This document shows positions 24,262-32,466 of a stretch of 40,765 bases of DNA, one piece after another. Each line of letters starts with the position of its first letter. Within the stretch, counting starts at the first letter, position 1. The notes under the pieces were generated by a model, which worked only from the letters and a program-made list of their open reading frames with translations, was not told where the DNA came from and searched no databases. Origin of the DNA: Deltaproteobacteria bacterium. GTDB lineage: Bacteria > Desulfobacterota > Desulfarculia > Adiutricales > Adiutricaceae. The DNA is taken from positions 1 to 40,765 of the forward strand of contig JAITRL010000272.1 of NCBI GenBank assembly GCA_031288415.1, in the 5' to 3' direction. The position numbers and the translations under genes were made by a program.

Positions 24262-26244
24262 TTGAACCCGTTTTCCCGCAACCTCCTCATATGGGCCCTC
24301 CTGGTCCTGGTGATCCTGGGGCTCTTCAACTACCTGAAGCCCGCCGAGGAGGTTTCCCGACAGAGCTATTCGCAGATATTCGACGCCGTCTCCAAGGGGG
24401 AAGTCCAGGAGGCCACCCTCAACCAGGACGAGATAACCGTCGTGTTCAAGGACTCCCGGGTGCGCTGGACGGCCTACATGCCCTACGACCAAGCCCTGCT
24501 CCCCGCGCTCCGCGAGCAGAACGTCAAGATCAACGTGGCCCCGCCCCCCTCCACCCACTGGTACACCCTCCTGGGGGGCTTCCTGCAGATCATCCTGCTG
24601 GTGGCCGTCTTCCTGTTCTTCATGCGCCAGATGCAGGGCGGCGGCAAAGCCATGACCTTCGCCAAGAGCCGGGCCAAGATGCTCTCGGACGAGCAGAAGA
24701 AGGTCACCTTCGAGGACGTGGCCGGCATCGAGGAGGCCAAGAGCGAACTCGAGGAGATCATCGACTTCCTGCGCGAGCCGGGCAAGTTCGTGCGGCTGGG
24801 CGGCCGCATCCCCAAGGGGGTGCTTCTCATGGGGGCCCCGGGGACCGGCAAGACCCTGCTCGCGAGGGCCATCGCGGGCGAGGCGGGGGTGCCCTTTTTC
24901 TCCATCTCCGGTTCCGACTTCGTGGAGATGTTCGTGGGAGTCGGCGCCTCCCGCGTGCGCGACATGTTCGTCCAGGCGAAAAAAAACTCCCCCTGCATCC
25001 TCTTCATCGACGAGATAGACGCCGTAGGCCGTCACCGGGGCGCGGGCCTGGGCGGCGGCCACGACGAGCGCGAGCAGACCCTCAACCAGCTCCTGGTGGA
25101 AATGGACGGCTTCGAGCCCAACGAGGCCCTTATCGTCATCGCCGCCACCAACCGCCCTGACGTGCTTGACCCTGCCCTCCTGCGCCCCGGCCGCTTCGAC
25201 CGCCAGGTGGTGGTCCCGGTCCCGGATGTGCGCGGCCGCGAGCAGATCCTCAAGGTCCACAGCAAGAAGGTGCCTCTGGCCGACAACGTGTCCCTGGAGG
25301 TGGTGGCCCGCGGGACCCCCGGCTTCTCCGGGGCGGACCTCGAGAACCTCATCAACGAGGCCGCCCTGGCCGCCGCCCGCCTGAACAAGGACAAGGTCGA
25401 CGGCGGCGACCTTGACGCCGCCCGGGACAAGATCATGATGGGGGTCGAGCGCAAGAGCATGATCATGAGCCAGGAGGAGAAGAAGACCACCGCCTGGCAC
25501 GAGGCCGGGCACACCCTGGTGGCCCTGCTCCTGCCTCACTCGGATCCGCTCCACAAGGTCTCCATCATCCCCAGGGGCAGGGCGCTGGGCATCACCCAGT
25601 ACCTGCCCACGGAGGACAAGTACACCTACAGCCGGGAATTTTTCAAAACGCGCCTGGCCATCCTCATGGGAGGCCGCGCGGCCGAGGAGCTCGCACTGAA
25701 CCAGCTCACCACAGGGGCCTCCAACGACATCGAGCGGGCCACCAAGCTGGCCCGCAACATGGTCTGCCGCTACGGAATGAGCGAGACCCTGGGCCCGCTC
25801 ACCTTCGGCAAGCAGGAGGACCAGATCTTCCTGGGCCGCGAGATAGCCCAGCACCGCGACTACTCCGAGGACACCGCCCAGCGCATCGACCAGGAGGTCA
25901 AGGACTTGGTGTCCGGCGGCCTCGGGAAGGCCAAGGAACTCATCAGCCGCCACATGCACGTGCTCAAGCGCCTGGCCGAGCTCCTGCTCGAAAAGGAGAC
26001 CCTGGACGCCGAGGAGGTCATAGAGACCGCCAAAGAGGCGATAGTGTCCGAAGGCCTCCCCATCCCCGAGCCGGGCGAGAGCCTGGCCGGCAAGGATGGC
26101 AAAAGCGGCAGGGATGGCCAAGACGGCAAGGCCGGCATGAACGACAAGGGCGGCCAGAACGGGAATCCCGGCCAGGACCCCTCTTCCGAGCCTCCCCAAG
26201 GCGTCTCCCGTGACTCGGGGGGCTCCTCCACGGATTCCGACTGA
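24262..26244 (+). CDS. ftsH: ATP-dependent zinc metalloprotease FtsH
   Basis: 660 aa; core typical, tail unusual. A hexameric inner-membrane AAA+ protease that degrades misassembled membrane proteins and selected regulators. Seen: TM1 (about 8-25), periplasmic domain, TM2 (about 100-122), Walker A GAPGTGKT (191-198), Walker B FIDEID (D250, E251), pore-loop region [15 protein letters not shown], second region of homology ending RPGRFDRQ, zinc site HEAGH (413-417) with third ligand D489. Residues 610-660 form a Gly-X-Y tail (about ten triplets such as [12 protein letters not shown]) ending in a Ser/Asp-rich stretch, absent from ordinary FtsH and probably disordered. Start TTG 24262 with GGAGA about 6 nt upstream. 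folP follows after 248 bp, the order seen in Desulfovibrio-type genomes. Confidence 0.97.
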   Translation: MNPFSRNLLIWALLVLVILGLFNYLKPAEEVSRQSYSQIFDAVSKGEVQEATLNQDEITVVFKDSRVRWTAYMPYDQALLPALREQNVKINVAPPPSTHWYTLLGGFLQIILLVAVFLFFMRQMQGGGKAMTFAKSRAKMLSDEQKKVTFEDVAGIEEAKSELEEIIDFLREPGKFVRLGGRIPKGVLLMGAPGTGKTLLARAIAGEAGVPFFSISGSDFVEMFVGVGASRVRDMFVQAKKNSPCILFIDEIDAVGRHRGAGLGGGHDEREQTLNQLLVEMDGFEPNEALIVIAATNRPDVLDPALLRPGRFDRQVVVPVPDVRGREQILKVHSKKVPLADNVSLEVVARGTPGFSGADLENLINEAALAAARLNKDKVDGGDLDAARDKIMMGVERKSMIMSQEEKKTTAWHEAGHTLVALLLPHSDPLHKVSIIPRGRALGITQYLPTEDKYTYSREFFKTRLAILMGGRAAEELALNQLTTGASNDIERATKLARNMVCRYGMSETLGPLTFGKQEDQIFLGREIAQHRDYSEDTAQRIDQEVKDLVSGGLGKAKELISRHMHVLKRLAELLLEKETLDAEEVIETAKEAIVSEGLPIPEPGESLAGKDGKSGRDGQDGKAGMNDKGGQNGNPGQDPSSEPPQGVSRDSGGSSTDSD

Positions 26245-26245
26245 A

Positions 26246-26261
26246 GCGCGGCGGGCCGCGC
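26246..26261 (+). terminator. GC-rich hairpin after ftsH
   Basis: GCGCGG-CGGG-CCGCGC begins 2 nt after the ftsH stop. There is no T tract, so it may only pause or stabilise the transcript rather than end it. Confidence 0.3.
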
Positions 26262-26492
26262 CCTGCGGCCCTGCCCGGGAACTCTGCCGCCCCGGAGCCG
26301 GGAAGGGGCCCCGCCAAGGGCCGGAAAAAGGTCTTGACTGAAAGCGGGGCTGGGATATCGGCGGCGGGCAGCGGGATTCGGGTTCTGAAACGAAAATTCA
26401 TAATTTAGGCTGAATTAGCGGAAACGTGATTCAGGGGCAGGGAGCGGACAGGGCAGAGCGCGAAATTCAGGGACAGGCTAAAAGGGTGGACT

Positions 26493-27434
26493 ATGTACCC
26501 CGAAAAAACCAGACGGCGCGGCGGGCCCCGTTGCTTGAATCGGCCTCCCTCGCCGGACTTCGATCCGCGAGGTCCCCTCACGTGGACCTGCATGGATGGC
26601 AGATCCTTCACCCTGGACTTTTCCCGTCCCCTGATCATGGGGATCATCAACGTGACCCCGGACTCCTTCTCCGACGGCGGCAAGTGGTTCGACCCGGAAA
26701 AGGCGGTCGCCAGGGCCCGCGAGCTTATGGAGGATGGCGCGGACATCCTCGACCTCGGCGCCGAGACCACGCGCCCGGGTTCCGAGCCCACTGAGGAAGG
26801 CGAGGAGTGGCGCAGGCTCCTGCCGGTGCTGGAGGCCCTGCGGCACGTGCCCGGCTGCCCCCCCGTCTCCATCGACACCTACCGCTTCTCCACCGCCGCC
26901 CGGTGCCTCGTCGCCGGGGCCTCCATGCTCAACGACATCTACGCCGGGCGCAAGGACAAGAGGATCTTCCGGGCCGCCGCCGACGCCGGGGTGCCCATCG
27001 TGCTCATGCACATGCAGGGCGAGCCCCGCACCATGCAGGCCCAGCCTCACTATAATGACGTCGTCTCCGAGGTGCGGGAATTCCTCTGGGAAAGGGCCCA
27101 GGATGCCGAGCGGCTCGGGGTTCCCAAGAGCAACATCATCCTCGATCCCGGCCTGGGCTTCGGGAAGACCGCCGACCACAACCTTACGCTGCTCTCGCGC
27201 CTTCCCGAGGTCTTCCCCTCCGGATACCGCGCCATGATGGCCCTCTCCCGGAAAGCCTTCCTGGGCAAAATCCTCGGCGGCGCCCCGCCCGAGGAGCGGG
27301 ATCTGGCCACTGCGGTGGCGAGCGCCGTCTCCATCCTCAAAGGCGCGCAGATCATCCGCGTTCACGATGTGCGGTCCGCGCGCGATGCCCTCAAGGTCGT
27401 CTCCGCCATCCAGCGGGGAAAGACCGAGGCCTGA
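26493..27434 (+). CDS. folP: dihydropteroate synthase
   Basis: 313 aa, slightly long for DHPS (about 270-290) because of a 48-residue N-terminal lead. It condenses hydroxymethyl-dihydropterin pyrophosphate with p-aminobenzoate in folate synthesis and is the target of sulfonamides. Motifs: GIINVTPDSFSDGG (50-63), DLGAETTRPGSEP (usual GGESTRPG changed to GAETTRPG), SIDTYR, NDIYAG, VLMHMQGEPRTMQ, ILDPGLGFGKTADHN, SRKAFLG and RVHDV. Start ATG 26493 follows a GGGTGG-like site; ATG 26592 is possible. Upstream AT-rich patches (TTGACT at 26333, CATAAT at 26399) do not form a well-spaced promoter, so read-through from ftsH is likely. Confidence 0.95.
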   Translation: MYPEKTRRRGGPRCLNRPPSPDFDPRGPLTWTCMDGRSFTLDFSRPLIMGIINVTPDSFSDGGKWFDPEKAVARARELMEDGADILDLGAETTRPGSEPTEEGEEWRRLLPVLEALRHVPGCPPVSIDTYRFSTAARCLVAGASMLNDIYAGRKDKRIFRAAADAGVPIVLMHMQGEPRTMQAQPHYNDVVSEVREFLWERAQDAERLGVPKSNIILDPGLGFGKTADHNLTLLSRLPEVFPSGYRAMMALSRKAFLGKILGGAPPEERDLATAVASAVSILKGAQIIRVHDVRSARDALKVVSAIQRGKTEA

Positions 27435-27810
27435 GAGCCGCCTGCCCCTGTCGCCTATGCCCTTGGCCCTGTCCGTTCCCTTCGTGTCACTTTGCCCTGA
27501 ACTTGATCTCAGCCCTGCCCTCGGCCCTGTCCGTGGTCCTGTCCCTGGCTTCGGCCCTGGCCTATGTCCAGTACCCTGTCCCGTTCGGCCGCCCGCCTGA
27601 CCGGCGGCGCAAGCCTCGGCCTGACCTTTCGGCCTCCGCCACCCCAGCGCCCGGCCCGCCCGCCCCTTGCACGGGCGGCCCGGGCTCTCCGCATCCCCGC
27701 CCCGCGGCGCGCCCCCCCCGCGCTCGACAGGCTTCCGCCACCTGCGGGCGGCCAGGGCCGCGCCGCCCGCAGGCGCCTCGCCACTCCCCTCCCGGACCCT
27801 CCGAGCCAAA
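27435..27810. other. spacer between folP and cdaA
   Basis: 376 bp of CCCTGTCC/GGCCCTG-type degenerate repetition (27440-27590) and GC-rich filler. The cdaA frame stays open back to 27667, but that part is Pro/Arg/Ala-rich filler. I see no promoter or terminator. Confidence 0.55.
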
Positions 27811-28632
27811 ATGTTCCAGCTCCTCCAAACCATCAAGGACAGCTACGAGAGTTCGCGCTGGCAAGACGGCCTCGACATCATCCTCGTGGCCTTCATCATC
27901 TACAACGTTATCCGGCTCATCAAGGGCACCCGGAGCGGTCAGGTGGTGGTGGGCATCTGCGTCATCTCGGCGGCCTACTTCCTCGCCAGGAAGCTGGAAC
28001 TCCTGACCTTCAACTACATCATGAACAGCTTCTTCAGCAACATCTTCGTGGTGCTGGTGGTGCTGTTCTCGACGGACATCCGCAGGGGCCTGGCCAGGGC
28101 CGGGCGGTTCGGCTTCTTCAAGTCATCCTCCGCCACCCTCAACGCCGTCAACGAGGTTGTCCGGGCCTCCTTCTTCATGGCCGAAAAGCGCGTCGGCGCC
28201 CTCATAGTGTTCGAGCGGCAGGTAAGCCTGGGCGAGTACATGGAGACTGCGGCCAGGATCTCCGCCATCGTCTCCGACCGGCTGCTGCTCGCCATCTTCA
28301 ATACCCACGCCCCGCTACACGACGGGGCGGTCATCCTCCAGGACGGGAAGCTGGAGGCGGCCGGATGCTTCCTGCCGCTTCTCCCCACCGAGGACAACGT
28401 TTCGCGTTTCTTCGGGACCCGCCACCGCGCGGCCATCAGCCTGTCGCGCGAGACAGATGCCCTGATAGTGGTGGTCTCCGAGGAGCGGGGCCTCGTCTCG
28501 CTGGTCAAGGACGGCGAGGTGGAGGTCATGATGGGCGCCGGCTCCCTCAAGGACAAGCTCCTGTCCAACCTGGGGCTGTCCGACCCGGTGTCCAAGGGCA
28601 AGGCCGGCAAGGCCCCCAAGAAGCTCGACTGA
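27811..28632 (+). CDS. cdaA: diadenylate cyclase CdaA (c-di-AMP synthase)
   Basis: 273 aa, typical for CdaA (DacA). It makes cyclic di-AMP from two ATP at the inner face of the membrane; c-di-AMP controls osmolyte and potassium balance and cell-wall state. Three N-terminal membrane helices (about 20-36, 45-62, 72-92), a short coiled linker, then the DAC domain with the catalytic DGA motif LHDGAVI (D171) and the RHR motif (R204-H205-R206) followed by AAISLSRETDALIVVVSEERG. The C-terminus is Lys/Gly-rich. ATG 27811 is chosen because the family starts there; an in-frame start at 27667 adds only filler. The next genes are cdaR and glmM, the classic cdaA-cdaR-glmM arrangement. Confidence 0.96.
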   Translation: MFQLLQTIKDSYESSRWQDGLDIILVAFIIYNVIRLIKGTRSGQVVVGICVISAAYFLARKLELLTFNYIMNSFFSNIFVVLVVLFSTDIRRGLARAGRFGFFKSSSATLNAVNEVVRASFFMAEKRVGALIVFERQVSLGEYMETAARISAIVSDRLLLAIFNTHAPLHDGAVILQDGKLEAAGCFLPLLPTEDNVSRFFGTRHRAAISLSRETDALIVVVSEERGLVSLVKDGEVEVMMGAGSLKDKLLSNLGLSDPVSKGKAGKAPKKLD

Positions 28633-28787
28633 ACGCGCCGCGGCCTGAGGCCTCCGCCCGAACCATTGACGGAGGCCGCGACGGCCCAAGGACCCTGTCA
28701 AAAATCCCAGCCGGGGCGGAGGGCTGAGCAACGACAAAAAGACCCCTTGCCGCCCTTCCGGCGGCGGCCTGGGGCCGCCCGGGCCGC

Positions 28788-28870
28788 AAGGCCAAAATCC
28801 CCAAGGCCTCACAAGGCCGCAAGGCCAAAACCCCCAAGGCCTCACAAGGCCAAAATCCCCAAGGCCGCAG
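28788..28870. repeat. 25-bp direct repeats
   Basis: AAGGCCAAAAYCCCCAAGGC occurs at 28788, 28821 and 28846; the second and third are contiguous 25-bp units and the first carries 8 extra bases. A decayed fourth copy follows. AAGGCC half-sites fill the gaps. Confidence 0.85.
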
Positions 28871-28938
28871 GGCCTGAAGCCCCCAAGGCCGGAAGACAGC
28901 GCCGGACCCCGAAGACCCCTAAGACGCAAGGCCCTTTG

Positions 28939-28971
28939 GGCCCCTAAGCGCGTTCCGCGCCCTTAGGGGCC
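28939..28971. other. long hairpin before cdaR
   Basis: GGCCCCTAAG (28939-28948) pairs perfectly with CTTAGGGGCC (28962-28971), with a further CGCG/CGCG pairing inside. No T run follows on either strand. It could attenuate, stabilise or process the mRNA between cdaA and cdaR. Confidence 0.5.
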
Positions 28972-29001
28972 TGAGACTGAGTACTGAAAGCCCGCGCCCC
29001 C

Positions 29002-30543
29002 ATGAAACACCTCATCCGCACGCAGCTCCCCCTGATGATCCTGAGCCTCGTCATGGCGGGGGCCCTGTGGCTGTTCTTCACAGCGCAGAACGTCATGCCC
29101 CGGGACATCATCGCGGTCCCCGCCTACACGGACCCGCCGCCGGGGCTCTACGTGGACCTGGAGGAGCTCCCCGCCTCCATAGTCCTCACTGTGGAGGCCA
29201 CCCAGGCGCAGTTCCAGCTGATCGAGCGGAGCAAGAACTCCAAGACCACCGTGACCGTTGACCTGTCGATGGCGCGCCGGGGCGAGAACATAATACCGGT
29301 TGTCCTGGAAGGCAACATCACCCCGCCGCTTCCCCGCAACATCCGGAACCCCAAGGCCAGCCCCGGCGAGATCACCTTCGTCGCGGTGCCATTCCGCCAA
29401 AGGGACGTCGTGGTGCGGGCGCCCGACGAGGCGCACGTGCTCGCGACTTACCTCCAGCCCACGGGCCCCTGGGAGATGAGCCCGCCCATGGCCCAGATCG
29501 AGGCGCCCGAGACCCTCATCGACGCCATTCCGGAACTCGAGACCCGCTTCGTGCAGCCCGGCAAGATGATCACCGACGTCGACAACATCCTCGGCGTGCT
29601 GCCGCTCCCGCCCCCCGGATCCGAAAGCTGGTTCAGGGTCACCCCGGACAGGTTCACGGCGCACCTGCCGGTGGAGATCCGCACCGCCACCAAGAGCTTC
29701 TACAGGCACGTGGCCATTCGCCGCGTGCCTCCGGCCGAGCCGGGGGCCCTGGGGCCGGAGGATCCCGTCGCCCTGGACCCGTCGGATGTCCGCGTTACCC
29801 TGTCCTACCGCGCGGACCGCCCTGACGACCGCCAGCCGGTGCCGGCCGACGTCTCGCTCTTCGCCGAAGTGGACCCCCGTGACCTCAGGCCCGACACCCC
29901 GCTCTCCGTCGAGGTGAAGGCCGAGACCCAGATACCCGGCGTCGCCATGGCTTTTGATCCGCCTGCAGTGAACGCGCTCCGCCTGGACGAGGAAGCCTGG
30001 CGGGCCATCAGCGAGCGCCGCGCCGCCCGCGAGTTACAGGCCCTGACGGGCTCTCCCGCCTCCGAAGCCCCCGATGGCGGCGCGGGCACGGTGGAGGTGC
30101 CGTCCTCTGACCAGGTGCCCTCCGACTCCCCCGCCGAAGGCCCGCACGCCTCCAGCGACATAACCAGGGCCCGCGGCGCCCCGGCCGCGGCGGGAGCCCC
30201 CGCCGCAGGGGCCGCAGCCGCAGGGACAGGCGGCTCGGGCAAGGCCGAAACCGGCGGGAAAGGGGCCGGCGGGAAAAATTCCGCCGGTACAGGCCCAGGA
30301 AATCCGGGGAGCCCCGGCAATGCCGGCGGGCGGGCCGCCGCAGGCTCGGGAGCCTCCGGGAGCCCCGCCGGCTCCGGGAATACGGCCGGCGCCGCCGGAG
30401 ATCCCCTGCGCGTGGCGGAAGGCGAGCAAGGCAAGATCATGGATCCGTCGACCGCCGCCGGGACCCCCGCAGGGCGCGCCGACGCCAGCGGGCGGCCTGC
30501 GGGACAGAGGGCCGAAACCCCTCGGAAGGGGGCCAGCCAATGA
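29002..30543 (+). CDS. cdaR: CdaR/YbbR-domain regulator of CdaA
   Basis: 513 aa. YbbR-domain protein anchored by one N-terminal helix (about 9-29) with repeated YbbR domains outside the membrane (about 35-345); in Firmicutes CdaR binds and modulates CdaA. The domain pattern is repeated: ...P.GLYVDLEELPASIVLTVEA, ...DVVVRAP, ...VRVTLSYRAD. From about residue 351 to the end runs a Gly/Ala/Ser/Pro-rich low-complexity tail of about 160 residues (poly-Ala/Gly tracts such as AAAGAPAAGAAAAG), which normal YbbR proteins lack. The stop codon overlaps the glmM start (ATGA), so the two are translationally coupled. The membrane helix is weakly hydrophobic at its end but clear. Confidence 0.9.
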   Translation: MKHLIRTQLPLMILSLVMAGALWLFFTAQNVMPRDIIAVPAYTDPPPGLYVDLEELPASIVLTVEATQAQFQLIERSKNSKTTVTVDLSMARRGENIIPVVLEGNITPPLPRNIRNPKASPGEITFVAVPFRQRDVVVRAPDEAHVLATYLQPTGPWEMSPPMAQIEAPETLIDAIPELETRFVQPGKMITDVDNILGVLPLPPPGSESWFRVTPDRFTAHLPVEIRTATKSFYRHVAIRRVPPAEPGALGPEDPVALDPSDVRVTLSYRADRPDDRQPVPADVSLFAEVDPRDLRPDTPLSVEVKAETQIPGVAMAFDPPAVNALRLDEEAWRAISERRAARELQALTGSPASEAPDGGAGTVEVPSSDQVPSDSPAEGPHASSDITRARGAPAAAGAPAAGAAAAGTGGSGKAETGGKGAGGKNSAGTGPGNPGSPGNAGGRAAAGSGASGSPAGSGNTAGAAGDPLRVAEGEQGKIMDPSTAAGTPAGRADASGRPAGQRAETPRKGASQ

Positions 30544-31955
30544 AGGCGAAAAACTCCGCCGGCGGCGCGAGGCGCCTCCTGTTCGGGACCGACGGCATCC
30601 GCGGGGTGGTCAACCGCGGAGCCATGACCGCCGACACGGCCATGGCCCTCGGCAGGGCCCTTACGCACCTGCTGTCGCGCGACCCCGGCCTCTCCAGGAA
30701 GCCCAAGGTGGTCATCGGCAAGGACACCCGGCTTTCCGGGGACATGCTCCTGTCGGCGGCGGCCGCCGGCGTCATGGCCCAGGGCGGCGACGCCTTCATC
30801 GCCGACACGCTTTCCACCCCGGGGCTGGCCAACCTCACGGCGAGCACCCGCGCCGACGCGGGGGTCGTCATCTCGGCCTCCCACAACCCCTTCGAGGACA
30901 ACGGCCTGAAGATCTTCGACGGGCAGGGCTGGAAGCTTCCGGACGAGACCGAGGCGCGCCTCGAGCGCCTGATGGAGGACAGGAAAACGCTTGACGCGGC
31001 CCGGCCCGCCTCGGCCGGCGTCGGCCGGGCCTTCCCGGTACGCGACGCCGTGGGCCGCTACGTCGTCTCCCTCAAGAGCGCCTTTCCCAAGCGCATGACC
31101 CTGGAGGGCATCACCATCGTCCTGGACTGCGCCAACGGCGCGGCGTACCGGAGCGCCCCCGCGGTCTTCGAGGAGCTGGGGGCGCACGTGCACGTCCTCG
31201 CGGCGCAGCCTGACGGCTTCAACATCAACCTGAACTGCGGCGCCCTCCACCCGGAGGTCTGCGCGGCGGAGGTGATCCGCGCGGGCGCGGACCTGGGCGT
31301 GGCCCTGGACGGGGATGCGGACCGGGCCGTCTTCATCGACGCCGAAGGCCAGGTGGTGGACGGGGACCAGATCATGTTCCTGTGCGCCTCCCACATGAAG
31401 GAGAAGGGCGAGCTGGCCGGGGACGCCGTCTGCGCCACGGTCATGAGCAACATGGCCCTGGAGACGGCTCTGGCGGGGGTGGGGGTCAGGCTCTTCAGGG
31501 CCCAGGTGGGCGACCGCTACGTGGCGGAGTGCCTGAGGCGCGAGAGGCTGAACTTCGGGGGCGAGAAGTCCGGGCACCTCATCTTCGTGGACCACGCGAC
31601 CACGGGGGACGGCACCCTGGCGGCCCTCCAGACCCTGGCCGTCATGAAGGAGTCTGGCCGCCCCCTCAAGGAGCTGGCGGCCCAGGTGGCCCCGCTCCCC
31701 CAGGTCCTCCTGAACGTGCGCGCCGAAAGCCCCGCCTCCGTCGAAGGCAACCCCCAGGTCGCGAAAATGCTGGAAGCCGCGCGCGAGCGCCTGGCGGGGC
31801 GCGGGAGGATCATCCTCCGGCCCTCCGGCACGGAGCCCGTGGTGCGCGTGATGGTGGAGGGGGAGGATCTCGCGGAGATAACCGCGCTCGCCCGCCAGTG
31901 CGCCGAACTCGTGGAACACGAGATGGCCAAGGCCTCCGCTTCCGCCGGGGCCTGA
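30540..31955 (+). CDS. glmM: phosphoglucosamine mutase
   Basis: 471 aa, slightly longer than the usual 445-460. It converts glucosamine-6-phosphate to glucosamine-1-phosphate for UDP-GlcNAc and so for peptidoglycan and LPS. Seen: N-terminal FGTDGIRGVVN (15-25), phosphoserine loop ISASHNPFEDNGLKIF with catalytic S114, metal loop DGDADR (D257, D259, D261), GEKSGH substrate loop, and RPSGTEPVVRVM phosphate-binding loop. The start overlaps the cdaR stop by 4 nt. CdaA is known to be inhibited by GlmM in some bacteria, so the cotranscribed trio links c-di-AMP with wall precursor supply. A hairpin without T run follows the stop. Confidence 0.97.
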   Translation: MKAKNSAGGARRLLFGTDGIRGVVNRGAMTADTAMALGRALTHLLSRDPGLSRKPKVVIGKDTRLSGDMLLSAAAAGVMAQGGDAFIADTLSTPGLANLTASTRADAGVVISASHNPFEDNGLKIFDGQGWKLPDETEARLERLMEDRKTLDAARPASAGVGRAFPVRDAVGRYVVSLKSAFPKRMTLEGITIVLDCANGAAYRSAPAVFEELGAHVHVLAAQPDGFNINLNCGALHPEVCAAEVIRAGADLGVALDGDADRAVFIDAEGQVVDGDQIMFLCASHMKEKGELAGDAVCATVMSNMALETALAGVGVRLFRAQVGDRYVAECLRRERLNFGGEKSGHLIFVDHATTGDGTLAALQTLAVMKESGRPLKELAAQVAPLPQVLLNVRAESPASVEGNPQVAKMLEAARERLAGRGRIILRPSGTEPVVRVMVEGEDLAEITALARQCAELVEHEMAKASASAGA

Positions 31956-32466
31956 AAACGGGCCTGCGGCGCCGCCGGACCCGTAAGGACAGGAGCCACG
32001 CCGCCACGCGAAGGCCCGCCGCGCCCGGCCGCAGGCTTGAGAAGGCCTGACTGAGGCTGTCTTGGACTTTGCCCTGCCTGCGCCATAAGTCGGGCCGAAT
32101 CGGGCAAGCCAGTTGGAATCCACGCATATAGCGGCGCCAATGCCTCGAGGATCAGCCGGAAACCGCAGGCGCCAGTTGCTCGGGAAACTCACGGGGAAAA
32201 GACTTAGCACCCCTGTATGCCGCCAGCCGGAACAGGCCGCCTGGCAGAATATGCAACATCAAGGTATTGAGTTGCCTTCAGGTTCATGATACTATGGAAG
32301 AAAGTAATCCGGTGGCTAAACGTATACTAGTTGTTTAATATTTATATTTATAAAAATTTATGTTGTTAATTTATTATTATAAAATATATGATAATTTAAA
32401 TAGTAAAAAATAATAATCTTGCAGAAGAATATATTTTAGCCGAATCAATATAAGAGGGTTTTAAAG
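31956..32466. other. junction from GC-rich core to AT-rich DNA
   Basis: The left part is GC-rich. A hairpin-capable stretch at 31958-31984 (ACGGG/CCCGT enclosing GCGGCGCCGC) directly follows the glmM stop. From about 32240, and strongly from 32330 to 32460, the sequence becomes extremely AT-rich. No gene. The change of base composition marks the left edge of the restriction-modification insertion and contains its promoter. I find no direct repeats or att-like sequence matching the right edge. Confidence 0.65.
32363..32392 (+). promoter_or_regulatory. candidate promoter of the mod-res operon
   Basis: TTGTTA (32363-32368), 18-bp spacer, TATGAT (32387-32392; 5/6). Several other AT-rich hexamers nearby (TATACT at 32323) make the exact choice uncertain. 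Leader about 65-70 nt to the TTG start of mod. Confidence 0.4.

Larger units (their letters stand above)
28633..29001. other. spacer between cdaA and cdaR
   Basis: 369 bp between two genes whose products interact and are often adjacent. It contains the 25-bp repeats (28788-28870) and a long hairpin (28939-28971) 30 bp before cdaR. No promoter is recognised. Confidence 0.6.
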
